Notes: generated from the letters alone by a model not told the origin. Numbered from the stretch's first letter, positions 10,782 to 24,740 are shown. The stretch: 64,000 bases of DNA from Latrodectus hesperus (GCA_037975125.1 CM075850.1:74753890-74817889); one strand, 5' to 3'. A program made the numbers and translations.

Positions 10782-13700
10782 AAATTTTTCAACAAATTAT
10801 TACAGTTATAATAGAATTTTTAATTTTTCATATATTAAAAAGTTATGGGTTTTTTAATGTCTCAAAGAATTTTTTCAATCAAGATTAGAAACTGATTTTA
10901 ATTAATTTTTATTGCAGTAATAGTGAATGTCTATAAAGCAAAGAGTTTTTTTATGCATTATATCACTTGAAGCTCAGTTTAAAATTTCAGTTTTATAGAT
11001 CCTCTAAAAAGTGTTTGTCTCACATATATAAATTTTTTCTCTTCCTATTCAACTGTAATACATCATACAACACTCTATTTAATTATAATTCTTGATATTA
11101 AAAACTTTTTTAAATAGCTGTTAGCTTAGATTTCAACTTGTGAAGACAATAATTTATTGCTTGTTGTAAAATTTTTGTTCTACAGATAAATTCTTTTCTT
11201 TCAAATAAGTAAAAATAAGAAATGAACTCTCTTTGAAATAAATAATTATGTAAAAGAAATTTGAGTGTTATTGAGTTTGAGAAACTAAAATACCCAATAT
11301 GTCTTTAACATATAATTTTATATTCCATGTCATTGTAAAAATGATTTCAGATCATTCTTTAATTTACATTTTAAAATGTCTTGAAATGGTCTTTGACTTA
11401 ATTTACTGGTAAAAACAATCATGTATATTTAAATATATCCCCGACAATAACATATCATGAGAAAGATATAGGCAGTTTTCTTCAAAAGAATATCTATAAA
11501 AATATTTATGGTAATATAATTATAAGAGATTAATTAAAAATATTTTGTTATAGTTTTCCCAGATATATAAAAACTTTAAGCATTTTTATTTTAAACTACT
11601 GCATTTTACTCAATTTGTAATTGTATTTGCATAAAATATATTATTGCTATTAAAAAAAATATTGATCAAGTTCCTAAATCATTTTTTTATTGAAATTGAA
11701 AGAAAAAATTTGAAAATAATAAAAAAACAAAAATGAATTTATTCTAAATTTTTCATGCCTTGTATTTTATTTAAATTACCATTTTCTGAAAATGTTACTT
11801 TATTTAGTCAATTTTACTTGCTTGTTTATATTATTCAAATATTTAACTTCTTTTATGAATTTTTAATTTAACATTAAAAAATGCTTATTTTTAATATTGT
11901 GTTAGATTTCTTTCATGACGAATTCAGAAGCAATAAAAAATTTTTTATTACAAAATGAAAAAAAAATATTTATATTGCAAAATTTTTGTTAGAACGAATT
12001 TTTAAAATTTTTTATTGTAACAAAAATATAATAGCAAATTTCATGATTTAAAACAAATTAAATAAACCAGGAGAAACAAATACTAGTTTGCATTTCACAA
12101 ATATGCATGTGAATATTATTTCTAAGAATGAAGTATAATTAGAGACTTTCAATTTCATATTTCAAATTAATTATTAAACTGCATAGGTTTTTAAAGCATT
12201 ATTAAAATATTAGTTTGCATTTTTCTTGATATTTATTAAATTAATTAACTTTAAAAAACAAAGTTTTACAATAACCAATACTATATAATTATATTTTGGA
12301 TTTTTCTAGTTCTACTAAATTACTTGCCTAAATATTTCATTATTAAGTTGTAGTTTGCCTGTAATTTGATATATAATTGCATTGAACGCTCCATATTATT
12401 TTGTTTATCAATTTCCTTTTTCTTGAAGTAATATAGAGTTTGTGTAGTAAGGCACTGTTAGAAATTTTTAAATTGATTTCTCATACATAACAATTGATTG
12501 CGATAAATATTAATTATGTACCTACATTCATTTTAAGTATTATAAATGTAATAAAATAAAAAATCATTTATGAAAAATCATGTGAATGTTTCTATGTATT
12601 TATTTATAGATGAAATAATTACTTTATAATGTCATTATTTTTAAAATTTTAACTCTAATAGGTTTATTATATTTACATCTAAATAGTATGTAATTAAGAA
12701 TGGGATTCATATTATATCATTTTCATTTTTAAAGAATGAAGATTTTTGTATTCATTCAATAAATGTAACATTTAATAATCAGTCATTGAAAGGGGGAAGG
12801 ATAAAAAATTCTAAAGACTGATATAAGTATATAGAAAAGTATATATAAAGAAATGTTGATAGTATACCTATATCAATAATCTGTTATTTTTCTTATATTT
12901 TTCTCTGAATTTTTGAACTTCAGAAATTAAACAAAAAATAAAATTTTTTTTATCTAATGTAGATTTGCAGCTGGAATTTAAATTTTCACTTAAAACAAAA
13001 CTCACATTATGAACATTGATCAGTATATTGTTTACAGTAAGAGGATTTCTTAAAATAATTTAAAAGATAAGTTATAAATAATTTATCAAATATGTAATTT
13101 AGGAAGTAAAAAGTAATGGAATAAAAATTAAATTATACTTAAATAATGCCACTCATCAGCACCAAGTCAATTAATAGCATTAACAACATAATTTTTATAA
13201 GTATATTTTTATTAATCAAGCAATAATATTGGACAAGAGTCTATCAGGCTGATAGCTTTAAATCAATAATTTGAACAACAACATACAAAAGTTCTAATTA
13301 CAGTTTTTAAAACCATCATCTTCAAAAAGAATTAAAAGTTGTAGAAAGGATACACCCTACTAGTGCAATAATTATACTTTTGACAAGTTATATCTCTATT
13401 GATAGGATTCATTATGAAAGAAGTGGGATAAGTACGATTAATTTAAAAGAAATCTTTCTAAGAATTTTAGTGAATTTTTTAGATGAAATTTTCATTGTTT
13501 ATATTATACAAAGATAAAAACCTATTTTTAATTATGTTATAATTTAATAGAACACAAAAAACATTTTCTATTTGTAAAATTATCGAGGCATTTTACATAT
13601 TTATAATTTTGAACATTTCGAGGAATAAAACTAGTTCTCACTTAAAAAATATTACATCTGAAAAATACCATCATTTTCTATGTTGGGTTAATTAATATAG

Positions 13701-13844
13701 CATATTAGTTTTTATCTATTATCAATGGCTTTATGATTTTATTTGCATCTATATAATTAAATGGCAGTTCCAAAACTGTAAAAATTGATTAATATATTAG
13801 GGGAAAAAAGCAACTGTCTAGTTTCAATGAAATTTGTTTTTGGC

Positions 13845-13891
<47 letters not shown>

Positions 13892-16433
13892 TCTCATTTT
13901 ATTTTGAAAGTTGAATGATCTTTTTAACAATGAGGCTGCTTAAAAGATAAAGTAGTTTTTGGTAGAGAATCAGATTATATTAAATTTCCTATCATCCACA
14001 TCAATTGAGACTTACATCGAATTAATTTGTTTTATAAATTATTGTTTGCTTTTTTATGTAATTATTGTGTGAATTGCATCATTTTGTACAAATGATTAAA
14101 ATTGAAATATCTTTTCGAAGTTTTTGAAATCAAACTTTTTCGAAAACAAAACAATATTTATCAATAAATAATGTGTAAAAGGAAGAATGATATTTTTTTT
14201 ATTTCCAAGATATTGAGATTATTGAACTGGAAAACAAATATGTATCTGTAATTTATGTCACAAATTACAATTGTAATACTTTAAAATAAAGAATTTTGAT
14301 ATTCAAGGTATCAATCAGGTATTTAAGTCAATATACTTATATCATTTACTGTTTTTGTTACTTAAACTGATACTATGTGAATATTTAGGTATATTATATG
14401 TTTTACTTAAAAGAGTAAAATATTTTACAAGTTAAATGTGTGTTGTAAGTATCTAAAAATTTTATAGGGCTTCAAATAAATCTTTGTTTGGACCTCTAAT
14501 TATAAATTAAATTTTTCCCTTAATTTTTTGATGGGATTTCCGAGACAGGACTTTTGGGCATTTGTTTGAGCTGTCTCGTTATCAACAAGAATTGGAAAAG
14601 CTTTAAAAATCGTATGCAAAAATGAAATTCAAAATTAATAACTAACATTATAGATTGGTAATGCGTGTTATTTAATCAAAATATCAAAAATAGGCCTCAA
14701 ATAGGGGAGACCAACGTATTTTGTATCAAAATCTATTTAAAATAAAACACGCAAAAACAACAGTGGATAATTTATTAACGAAAATCGATTGAAATGATTC
14801 TTAATACTTCTGTATTTTTCAAGAAAGAGCGATAAAACTTCTGGAATACGTTTTTACAGCATGTGATTTGTTTCTGCCTGTGTGGTCACAGGCTTCATTT
14901 TGCGTGAACCACGAATCGTCTGGCTGATCATTCAACTTCGTAGTATATATCCTATTTGCTACCTCTCAAGATATCGCATTTGCTACTGCATTTTCAAATC
15001 GATTCAATTCTACGATTATCGAATTTGATTCCAGTTTAAGCCGTGGTCCTGAATTAATTTAACAACTGTATTTCCGATTTCAATTCAAAGTAGTGTACAA
15101 AAAAAAAAGTTAAAGTCATTGAGGGAAAAAATGAAAATCGGAAAGGAGTAAAACATACTCGTAAACTTATCTCTTGTGTAATACTTTCATTTATTCAATT
15201 CCCTTTTTATTTTATTTTATTATGCCAATAATTATCTTTTTTTCACATTAATTTATGGCTTTAGTATAGAAATGTCTTATTATGGAAGTAAAATTCTATT
15301 GTTTTTTATCGGTAATGATAAAGTGTGGAGTCTCTTAATTAGAAATGTAATTATAAAATGCGCAAAAATTCTAATATTGATTTCTTCCAATTGGAAAGTT
15401 ATTTAAAAATACCATTGTGTGTCTTGGAAACGGAAGAATGGGAGTGTTTATGTATCACTACTTAATTAGGTGTTTCAATAACTGTAAAACGTTATCATTA
15501 GCTGTAGCAAAGAATAAAGGGAAAAGAAGTTGCCCTGACCCTTATCTAATCCAGCTACCGTTCCCAGCAGGATAACCGGTTAATTACATAGCTACAGTCC
15601 ATTAGTTTGCAATGTAACATTCATTGTTTCTAATGAATCTTCGTAGGATGCTGTGGCAAGTCTGCAGTTGCCCTTTTTACAGGATTTTGTTACTCTTCAC
15701 ACACACACCAGTTGCCACGAGCTTTGTCTTACCAGAATATCTACCGTTTCACCGTGTGACCTATAAGAATTTATAAATCGAAGATTATCACTTGGAATGT
15801 TTTTTCCATTCATGACCAAGAGGTTTCATTAACCATCAATAAATAGACTTTATTCGCGGTTTTGTTTTCGTCTATGTTCTTATGGAGTCATGCGTAGTTG
15901 ATCATATTAGACATTTTGTTTCGACTGGTATCGCTAATTTATGAAATACATGATTCTAATCTGGTGTTTTTTTCATTTTGTTGAAGTAAGATTATTTCAT
16001 TTTCAGATATTTGCCATACTTAGCTTTCAATTTGAAATATTTATTCGGAGAAAAATAAGATAAAAAAAATGTTACTGGATCATTTTTATTTCGTTATTTT
16101 GCATTAACGGGTTAAATTAAAATTAATTATGAAAACGTAACAATTTTCAATTCTTTAAAAAGATGTTTTGTCGCATTTTATTAATATTAAATCAGTTCAT
16201 TCCCTTTTAATGTTTATATTTTTTATAAAAAAATTAAAATATTATTTATTAAAAATTTTCGATTAAAAAATGCTGGGCTACCTTAAATTGGATTAGATTG
16301 GAAACTAGATAAAAAAATTTTTGTCTTAAAAAATTGCAAAGTCGAAATGATAATGACGACTTTTTATGATTGATGTATAATTCTTAGAGTATTCTCATTT
16401 CGAAGTATTTCCTGGGATGATTTAAAGTACACT
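10782..16433 (+). other. Start of the long presumed intron, AT-rich
   Basis: Extremely AT-rich sequence with many A and T homopolymers and no supported coding exon. The (TA)n tract at 13848-13890 lies here. The stretch at 15520-15760 is somewhat more balanced in composition but matches nothing I know. Assignment as intron rests on the donor at 10776 and on finding no LIM exons downstream. Confidence 0.5.
13848..13890. repeat. (TA)n microsatellite
   Basis: About 21 uninterrupted TA units. Confidence 0.95.
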
Positions 16434-16475
16434 AGGCGAGGATTTTCTTCTCATAAGAGAAGAAAATCCTCGCCT
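16434..16475. repeat. Perfect inverted repeat, 19-bp arms, ATAA loop
   Basis: The left arm 16434-16452 (starts AGGCGAGGATTT) and right arm 16457-16475 (ends AAATCCTCGCCT) are exact reverse complements around a 4-base ATAA loop. The outer part of the arms is GC-rich relative to the surroundings, which would make a stable hairpin. Confidence 0.95.
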
Positions 16476-16491
16476 TACAATTTTTTATCGC

Positions 16492-16547
16492 AATTACAAT
16501 TTAAATTAACAATAGCAATAATGCTATTGTTAATTTAAATTGTAATT
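16492..16547. repeat. Perfect inverted repeat, 26-bp arms, ATAA loop
   Basis: The left arm 16492-16517 (starts AATTACAATTTA) and right arm 16522-16547 (ends TAAATTGTAATT) are exact reverse complements around ATAA. It lies only 16 bases after the previous palindrome and has the same loop. Confidence 0.95.
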
Positions 16548-18713
16548 CAAAATTCAAGGAAAATATGCGCCCTTAAAATTCAATTTTTTAATGCATTTTT
16601 TTCATTTGTCTTAAAAATTTATTATCAAAAAAAAAAAAAAAACAGAATTTTATTTTAAAAATTATTATTTTTATTTATGCTTTGAAAATTTTATTTGGCG
16701 TATTACTCTTATTATTAAAGAAAATTTAACACGTATATATATGTAACAAATGACTGACGGTTTTTCAAGTGATATATAAAAGGATTAATCTTTCTTTTTT
16801 AAAAATTTAAAGATGTTTTAAAATGAAATTTTCTGGAGTATTGAATACATTCAACAACTAAAATGAAAATTTAAGTGTACAAAAATGTCAAAATTATTAC
16901 AATTATATAAAAAAAATCTATCAGTTACTCCCTCCTTCTCAAAGGATTAAAATAAAGTTAATCAATGGCGAAATTAAAAAATGCAAAATCAAAGTAAAAC
17001 TCGTGCTTATTGTCTAAACAAATACAAAGTTTTTATTGTTCGATGGAAATGTGATCTGACTTGCGTTTGCCTCATTAAAACATAAAAATTTTTTGGAAAA
17101 TTCGTAATTTGGTATGCTATCACACATTTTGCTAGTGGTTACAGATCTTGAACTATTAAAGTATGATATAATATTTAAGAAATTCAACCAAGACGCGTTT
17201 GTGTCGCGTCTGTGTGTTGCAATCTAGCTTTATGGGCCATAAATACAATTTTGTAACTTGTAGTAAATTAAGAATAGATAAATAGAAATGAGATCCAAAA
17301 CTGTGTATTGTTTCTTCAACAAAGGATGGTAACATGCCAAAAAAAGTACTACTCTGCAATGTCATTGTAAATCTAGATTCAATTGCTTATGAATATTTTT
17401 ATTCGTGTTCCATCAGCACTAAAACTTTTATTCAGAATATATTTTTAGGAAATTTATCAAATATTACTTTTTTGGCTAAGTTTCGAAAAAGAATCTGGTT
17501 TCTCGCGTGTGCACATCACCAATTAACGTTTAATAGTTAACTTCTGTCTCCTGGTTCGAATAATTTTACCATCTCCAAAATTGATGCAAGTAATCATCGA
17601 ACAGCTTCGGTGACATAAAACAAACTAAAACAGTTGTTATTTTGCTTATGAAACAGCTTTATGTCTAATAATTCTTATGATCAGGGAAATCGATTTAGCC
17701 ATTTTGATTCCTTCATTTTTCAGTAACATTAAAATTCTTATCTGTTAAACGATTTATAAAGGAACTAGAAACTTTGTATTTTACATAATTTTATTTAATC
17801 TATTATATTCTTATAAATTGATCGTTCTTTTTAACAAAATTTTCTGCTTTCCAAAATTTACTAATATTGTTATTAATCACTATCCGTAAATTTTAGATTC
17901 CCAACGGTATTGGTAGATTTTGGGTGTTTGAGTTTGGCTTTTAATATAAAAAAATGGTGACTTGTTGATCTCTAAACAGTTATGTTAGCTTACAGTAGGT
18001 AATTATACAATAAAAATTGTTAGGAAAGTTGGTTAAATAAAACACAATAAGTACATTGTGTTATTAAACGTAATTTTGTATTTTTATTTTGAACTAAATA
18101 TAATGAAAGTTTATATATTGGCAATTTATTATTGCTTATACATATGTATATCTATTTATATGACATAAAAATTTTCACTAAAGATTGTACATTTCAGGAT
18201 TACGATATCTCTATAATTACACGCGCTTTTGATAAAGATTGGAATGATGAAAATAAAGGGGTAAAAATAATTGAATCGCAATTTGTCTCATTGCAACTTT
18301 CATCTTTTTAATATCTATATCAGTCAGTTAATGTTCGTAAAAAACTTGTTTAAATCTGTGTTAAAAGTTTATGCAAATTATAATGGTTTGAACCAGTTTT
18401 TGACGTCAAGAATCCAAACCTGAACTACAGTCTTTTATTGAAAAATATGCTGTTTTCCTTTTGTTACAATGAATTTAAAGACAAAGTATAAGTTGTATTT
18501 TCACACTTTCGGTTCAAATTACAAGCTAGTTAATTTTCACACAACTTATAAGTTATGTTTTCACAATTTAGTATAAGTTTATAACTGCACAATTGTATTA
18601 TTTTTTTTAATTAATGTGAGGAATATTTATTGTAATTTTAAAGATAGTCTCTGTTAATTTAAAGTTAATAGCATTTAGCAAAATTAAATATTTATTTGCC
18701 AGTATGACAAATA
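16548..18713 (+). other. AT-rich presumed intron
   Basis: Homopolymer-rich sequence, including a poly-A run near 16627-16642. The region 18480-18570 has loosely repeated TTTTCACA and ATAAGTT words. Overlapping small frames at 17156-17365 (-) and 17334-17540 (+) show no motif. Nothing else is supported. Confidence 0.45.
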
Positions 18714-18954
18714 CAGTGACGGCAAAAAGTATTGGCACATCTAGTTTTTTGCAAATTTTGAATTTATTAACTAAAACAATTCATTCAATTTTGAATAAAC
18801 AAAATGCTTATGATTAACTGAAACAATGTGTACTTCACACAATTTTTTAACTGTAAATACTATATATAAATATAAAAAAATACATAAATCTACTTAGAAA
18901 AAAGTATTGGCACATTTTCATCATTTTTGACGTTAATAAACGTTTAATTTAAAT

Positions 18955-19550
18955 TTAATACTTAGTAAAAAGTCTATTTGCATCAATAATGGCTTGGAGA
19001 CGCCTGGGCATTGAGGGAACCAAGTTTTGGATCAAGTCTAAGCTTATTTTGTCCCATTCTTCAGCCAAAAGTTGTTTCAAATGATTCCTTCCTGTAATGT
19101 GGTGTTTTCTCACCATCGCATCTAGAGAATGCCATAAATTTTCAATTATATTTATATCTGGTGATTGGGGAGGAGTGTGAAGTTGTTTTGGTACATTTTA
19201 CAGTAACCATTCTTTGGCTCTGAGTGCAGTATGTTTTGGGTCGTTGTCCTGCTGAAACATATAGTCACTTTGAAGTCCCACTTTTGTAACACTTGCTTTC
19301 AGATTATCACACAAAATCTTCACATACCCTTCTGCATTCAAATTGCCTTCAATAAAAACAAGGTTTCCAACACCAATAAGCCTTCAATAAAAACAAGGTT
19401 TCCAAGGTTTTTACATTATATGAAACACATCCCCACACCATAACATGCCCACCTCCGTGCATTACATTTGCAATCACATTTTTCTTCTTTAACTCTTCGT
19501 TTTTTCTTCGCCAAATTATCCTTTTACCGTCAGAACCAACGTGTTGTTTT
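18955..19550 (-). pseudogene. Tc1 transposase pseudogene, C-terminal part
   Basis: Read on the minus strand it gives, in order, GSDGKRIIWRR, a VMVWGC block, FQQDNDPKHTALRAKEWLL (second catalytic Asp), then SPDINIIENLWHSLDA (Glu of the DD34E triad) and a final SMPRRLQAIIDANRLFTKY before a natural stop at 18955-18957. These are hallmark Tc1 transposase blocks. An in-frame stop near 19200 and a 35-bp tandem duplication at 19346-19406, which shifts the frame, break it. The N-terminal DNA-binding domain is missing. Confidence 0.9.
19346..19406. repeat. 35-bp tandem duplication inside the Tc1 pseudogene
   Basis: CCTTCAATAAAAACAAGG followed by TTTCCAA occurs at 19346 and again at 19381, 35 bp apart. 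The duplication is not a multiple of three, so it disrupts the transposase frame. Confidence 0.9.
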
Positions 19551-19560
19551 CACGAACGCT

Positions 19561-20652
19561 ATCACTTAGAAATAAAATCACGTTAATATTTCAAAAATTT
19601 GTATTTTACTTAATTCAATCTCAAGTTTAACTGATAGAAAAAGTGAAATCGTGGTTGTAAATTGAGATTCATTTTCAGAACTCTACATCTGTTTATGGAA
19701 ACAAGTATTTACTACAGTTTTATAGTTTTTAACTAAACTCTATTAAATTCCTCTATATATTACTTTATATAATTCGGAGCAATTTGCACATGGAATAAAA
19801 AAAAAACTTTTCATACAAAAAATATGTTAGCGTATATAATTCGCTTCGTATGGAATGTGTTGTTTTTTTTTATTTACTGTGTTTATGATCTTTTACTTCT
19901 ACGGCTTATGATTTTCCCGCAACAGATTCGCAAGTAGGACTCACAAATGGATACATAAACGATTACACCACTCACACTTTAAAAATGTAATTTTCCCTTC
20001 ATGGAAAAGTTGCCGACGAAAAAGAAATTTCTTGGTTTTGTTTTCATTGAGTTGCCACCATTCTGAGCCTTAATCGTCTCTCACGGATGAGAAACATTTT
20101 TCCCCTTCTAAATTCATAAATTTCTTTTTCGAATTTGTTTTTGTTTGGATTTGGAAGTAATAGTTTTCAGCATCACCGACTACGATTGTCATGCTCACTT
20201 ACATTTTCGAATCCCCATTTTTTTCTCGAAAGGAAAAAGGAAATAGCGCGCATGCGTATAGGTGTTTATTTAAAAACGATAAAGATTTGAAGCGTACACG
20301 TGATCGATCATTATCGTTTTATAATTTGCCTTGCATCCTTATTGTTTGCACGTTTCATGCAAATTGCTTTTAAGGTAAATTCTTCGTGTTTCTAAGTTTT
20401 TCCTTAAAACCCTCTCATTTTAAATCAGCGTATTTATTTTATTCAATAAAAATTGCACTAATTAATATCTGGAAGAAATGTGAACATTTTGTTTACTCTC
20501 TTACATACATATTTATTTGCTTTTAATATAAGCAATTTATTATAATTAAATGGAAATTTTTTAAAATTGTAAATCAATTTAAAATCATTTTGAAAACAGC
20601 CGCTCTTGTTAGAAAATTATTTTCATTTTTCATTTATAGACATTTTTTGTTC
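19561..20652. other. Presumed intron with a higher-complexity patch
   Basis: The portion from about 19900 to 20380 is noticeably less homopolymeric than its neighbourhood. It includes CACGTG near 20297, GTGTTTAT near 20263 and CATGCAAAT near 20358. It could be an intronic control element; the small open frame at 20191-20373 has no recognisable protein features. Confidence 0.25.
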
Positions 20653-20715
20653 AATTTGTATTCCAAATGGTATATGCAAATAACTTGCTTGCATATACCT
20701 TTTGGAATACAAATT
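20653..20715. repeat. Near-perfect inverted repeat, 27-bp arms
   Basis: The left arm 20653-20679 (starts AATTTGTATTCC) and right arm 20689-20715 (ends GGAATACAAATT) match at 26 of 27 positions around a 9-base spacer that begins ATAAC. Confidence 0.93.
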
Positions 20716-23097
20716 TAAGCCTTTTCTTCAAGTTGTCGTGATTTTACAGATAGAATTATAAGTACTAATTATTTTGATTATTATTATTTAAAAAATTTAA
20801 TGTTGGAATAAAATTAAACTTATTTTTAATAAATATCAATATTAAATGGTATAATCAACTGAAGTAACTATGGAATCATCATTTTTGAAAGTATAATGTT
20901 ATTTGATTAATCTAAGTAAAATTAAGATCAGAATTTTTTGTTAATAAAATAACATTTTGTTAAAAAAAAATGAAACTCTTGTATGTTAGAACATACTGTA
21001 ATCTCATTTCCAAGAAGAATCTGCCTCTAGACAGATTAGGCCTAAGTATTATTTTAAGGCAGAATTTTTTTTTTTTTTTTTTTTTGCATCAAAATGAAAT
21101 TTACTTTTTTGTTGAATTTCCAATTGTTACTGGCTCTTGGACAGGAGTTTTTTTCTTATACATTCATCATCAGAAATGTTGGAGCAGCGCACCCTATATT
21201 GCCAGCTTAGCTGGAACAAGACAGTAACAACAATATCAGATATGTTAAGGTCATGAATTTATATACAGGTAAACAAAAAAGGAGCATTTGTGAAAGAATG
21301 TCGAATTTTTATTTGTTGAGTTGAGCCATCTTTGACTCAAATAACCGTATCGGAAATTAACACATTAAAATTGTGCATTAAATTCAAAGAAAATCGTACC
21401 CATTTGCAAAATAATTTATTGTGTGGGAAGGAGGAAACGAATCTCAAACTCTTCTTGTTAAAGTAACCCCACAAAGTCTTGGTGTTAAATTCAGGGGATT
21501 CAAAGTATCACGTGAGACGCATTTCTCATCTATCCAATTCCATTCATATTAAAATCAGCATATCTTGGGAACATAATGGATTAACATTGATATAAGCAGA
21601 TCTCTTGAAAAAAGTCAAACACAGGATAAAAATTATCATCGATAATGCTCGAATGTGATCTTCATCCTGAAAGTACTAAAACCATTTCAAGGTGCCATGC
21701 GTTCAATGCCATCGCAGATACTCTTACATGCTTTACAGGAATCAGGTTGTTCATATAAAATAATTTTGCTGATTTTCACTAAACGAGCAAATGTCTGGAT
21801 AATGATTTTCCAGAACAAATAACGCTTTCCTGACTTTGTTTTGGTGATTTCAAAGTATATGTCGTTTATAAGTATTTTTATGGTTTTGGAATGGTAGATT
21901 TTCCAGGTCACATTAATTCTTTGAAAGCAGCTCTTGTTAAGTTTTTAGACACGTTTGAAATGGGTGTTCTCACTGAAAGAGTATCTGCGGTAATTTATAT
22001 TTACGTTTCCCAGTATTTATCTTCAACACTCACCAATTCAAGTTAGTTAGCTTTGATTCTTGTTCACTTTGCAAAGGATATTTTTATCAATTTTGGTTAG
22101 GTTTACGATGATCCTTGAAATAGTGGCCTTGAAACACCCATCCGCTTGACTGTTCGACACCACAGATACACTGCGAAGATCATGCTTTCTTAGAAATCAA
22201 ATATGATATTTTTAAAGGAACATTGTTTTTTTTCTGGTTTTTTAGAACATGGTTTTCAGGTTTCTTACAGTCAATAAATGTTACTGATTATTTTCCCATT
22301 ATTAGCTGGCTAGATTGTTGCGATGGTAAGGCATGGTCAAATTACGAAATGTTATTTAGTGTTATATCTGTATTGTAATATGGAACAAGTTTTATCATGC
22401 ACTTGAGCAATGAGAAATAATTCACAAACGAGCAAGGAAGGGAAACAGATTCTTGATAGTTTGTCATATTTTTTCCCTTGTTACGCTTAAATTCGGTCAT
22501 CTATGGAAAAATTCCTCTCAATAGATATAGCTGAAGACAATTTTAAGTCTTGATTTAGATTATTTTTATCAGAGAAAAGGAAAACACAAAGATTAGTAAA
22601 TTGTTTACAAACGTCTTTTGATTTGAAACTTCTTAATCTGATGCCTGTTTTATTTATATGTATTTAAACTGTAAATATTTATTTTCTTAGTTACAACATA
22701 TTAACTTTTATAAATGACTAAGTAAATCTGGATTTGGTATCAACGCACTAATAATAAATTTTATGATTGTAAAGTACATTGTTTATGTGAATCTCATTTG
22801 TTTTACTTAAATGACCTCTAAAAATATCTTTTGTGCGCTCATGTTGTTTTATTTGCTAGGCCTATGTTTTTAAATAAATACGTTTTTGTTTGAATTGTGC
22901 CTGGTAGAAAATAATTTATCTGAATTTTGTTCTTAAATGTGGAGTATTTTGTGAAGAAATAAATGTATAAATGTTATCATGTAAATATTGATTTGACATT
23001 GTATTGTAGCTTATGAAAAGAAATGCATAGAGTATGAGCAAAACATGGGATTGTTTATAGTATATTTGAAAACACAACAGATGATTTGTGGATATTA

Positions 23098-23190
23098 ATA
23101 GAAACTGTAAAAATAGAAACTATTGTTATTTTTTACTATTACTATATAAAAATAGAAACTATAATAAAAATTGAAACTATAATTATTTAT
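23098..23190. repeat. Short degenerate repeats of ATAGAAACTAT
   Basis: The word ATAGAAACT recurs about three times and TGAAACTAT once, with A/T spacers of varying length, giving a local low-complexity repeat. Confidence 0.6.
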
Positions 23191-24693
23191 ATTTGGAAGA
23201 GCAAAATCGGTAATTGTAAATATTTGTATTTTTATTGCAAAGCGTAAAATGTAACTAAAATTGAAAAATTAAAATAAAAGATGTTATATATTCAGCAATG
23301 AATTTTCTTTACAATGTGAACGGAAGTACAATAGATTATAGTCTTATGTTTTGCTAATTATTTTTATTAATGAAATTTATTAACTCACAGCTCATACATA
23401 TATGGCGTTCAAGTTTTGCATCAGTATCTTTTTGAAATGATGAATTTGTGATTTGTTTATTGTTACTAACATGGAATAGGGGAGATTTATGAACATACTG
23501 ATGTAAGGTTCGAGCAATAACGGATGTATGAGATCATAACACTTACAGGATCGAATGAAATAAAAATATATTAAACTTCAAAAAGAGAGAGAGGAATTTA
23601 AAATGACGGGAAATTAAATAGATATATGTTAAACAATTTATGAATGAATATTACATTTTTAAGCAGAATTGGTGCGATTTATCTCTTTTTTATTAGTATG
23701 AAATTAGCATTAGTATCTCAATTAAAAAAATTTAATGTTAATCGTATTATTGTAGTTTTTTTTTTCTTCTTAACTACACTTTTAGCTCCTATAAAAGGTA
23801 TTCGTTATACTAATATCAAGGTTGCATAGCATTTTTGAAATATTTTACTTTTTTAGTCTTTATAAATATGATAAAATTAATTTTTTTCTTTATCACATGA
23901 TAATATATAATAATAAGTAACTTATTTTTATATCTTCCATGCGATATATTCTACTTAACATTTTTCAATTGTTTCGAATTAATCTTTTGTTGAACTTCAT
24001 CAGAAAATAACAAACGAATGTCTTGGTGATAATAAAATACCTGTAGCTATAAAACAAGAAACTTTCTTTTGCGTCATTAAAATCGCGCCACTATCCAGGC
24101 TTGAAGAATAGAATTAAATATTCTATTAATTATCCCACGTTTGTAACAATTATTTTAAAGCAATCATGCAGCTCAAAAATGTAAAAAATATATTTCTCAT
24201 AGATTTTTAATTATTTTCATTTCAAATGCAATAAAAATCGTTTACACATTTTGCTAAAATTATTTCGAAGATTTCAAAAAAAGGTTGAATTAATAAATAA
24301 GCTGAATAAATTCAGAAATAGATAAGTGAAATTCATCCAAAATTTCCTAGTTTTCCAGAATTTATCAACATTGCTATAATAGTTTTTATTCGTATATTAT
24401 TTTCGTAATTTTATTTTCTGATCCTTTTGACAGTCGAGTAAAATTTTATTCATCTAAATAGAAGTTTCCACCATTTCAACCCAGTGTTTCGATTACATTG
24501 ATTATTTTTACGTAGAAAAATCATCTGAAAGCAAAATTTTGTAAAGTAAGTCCAGGGCTGTATTACTATTGTTTATAAATTTGAAAGATTATTTTTGACT
24601 TTCGTACTATTAGATATTTGTATGCAGGATTCTTCTCATAGGAAAATTCTCATTTGGATATTTTAATGGATGAAATTAATTTTTTTCCAAATC

Positions 24694-24696
<3 letters not shown>

Positions 24697-24737
<41 letters not shown>
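24697..24737. repeat. (AT)n microsatellite
   Basis: About 20 uninterrupted AT units. Confidence 0.95.

Positions 24738-24740
<3 letters not shown>

Larger units (their letters stand above)
18714..19560 (-). mobile_element. Tc1-like DNA transposon, truncated
   Basis: The left end begins CAGTGACGGCAAAAAGTATT directly after a TA dinucleotide (18712-18713), the Tc1/mariner target. An inner direct copy of AAAAAGTATTGGCACAT occurs at 18724-18740 and 18899-18915, as in Tc1 elements with repeats inside their inverted ends. The transposase is on the minus strand and the element is lost beyond about 19550, so the far end and the 5' part of the gene are absent. Confidence 0.88.

Noticed and set aside
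21240..22500. Possible transposon (moderately complex sequence with GGGGATTCAAAG-type words)
   Set aside because: No inverted ends, target duplication or protein motif could be confirmed.
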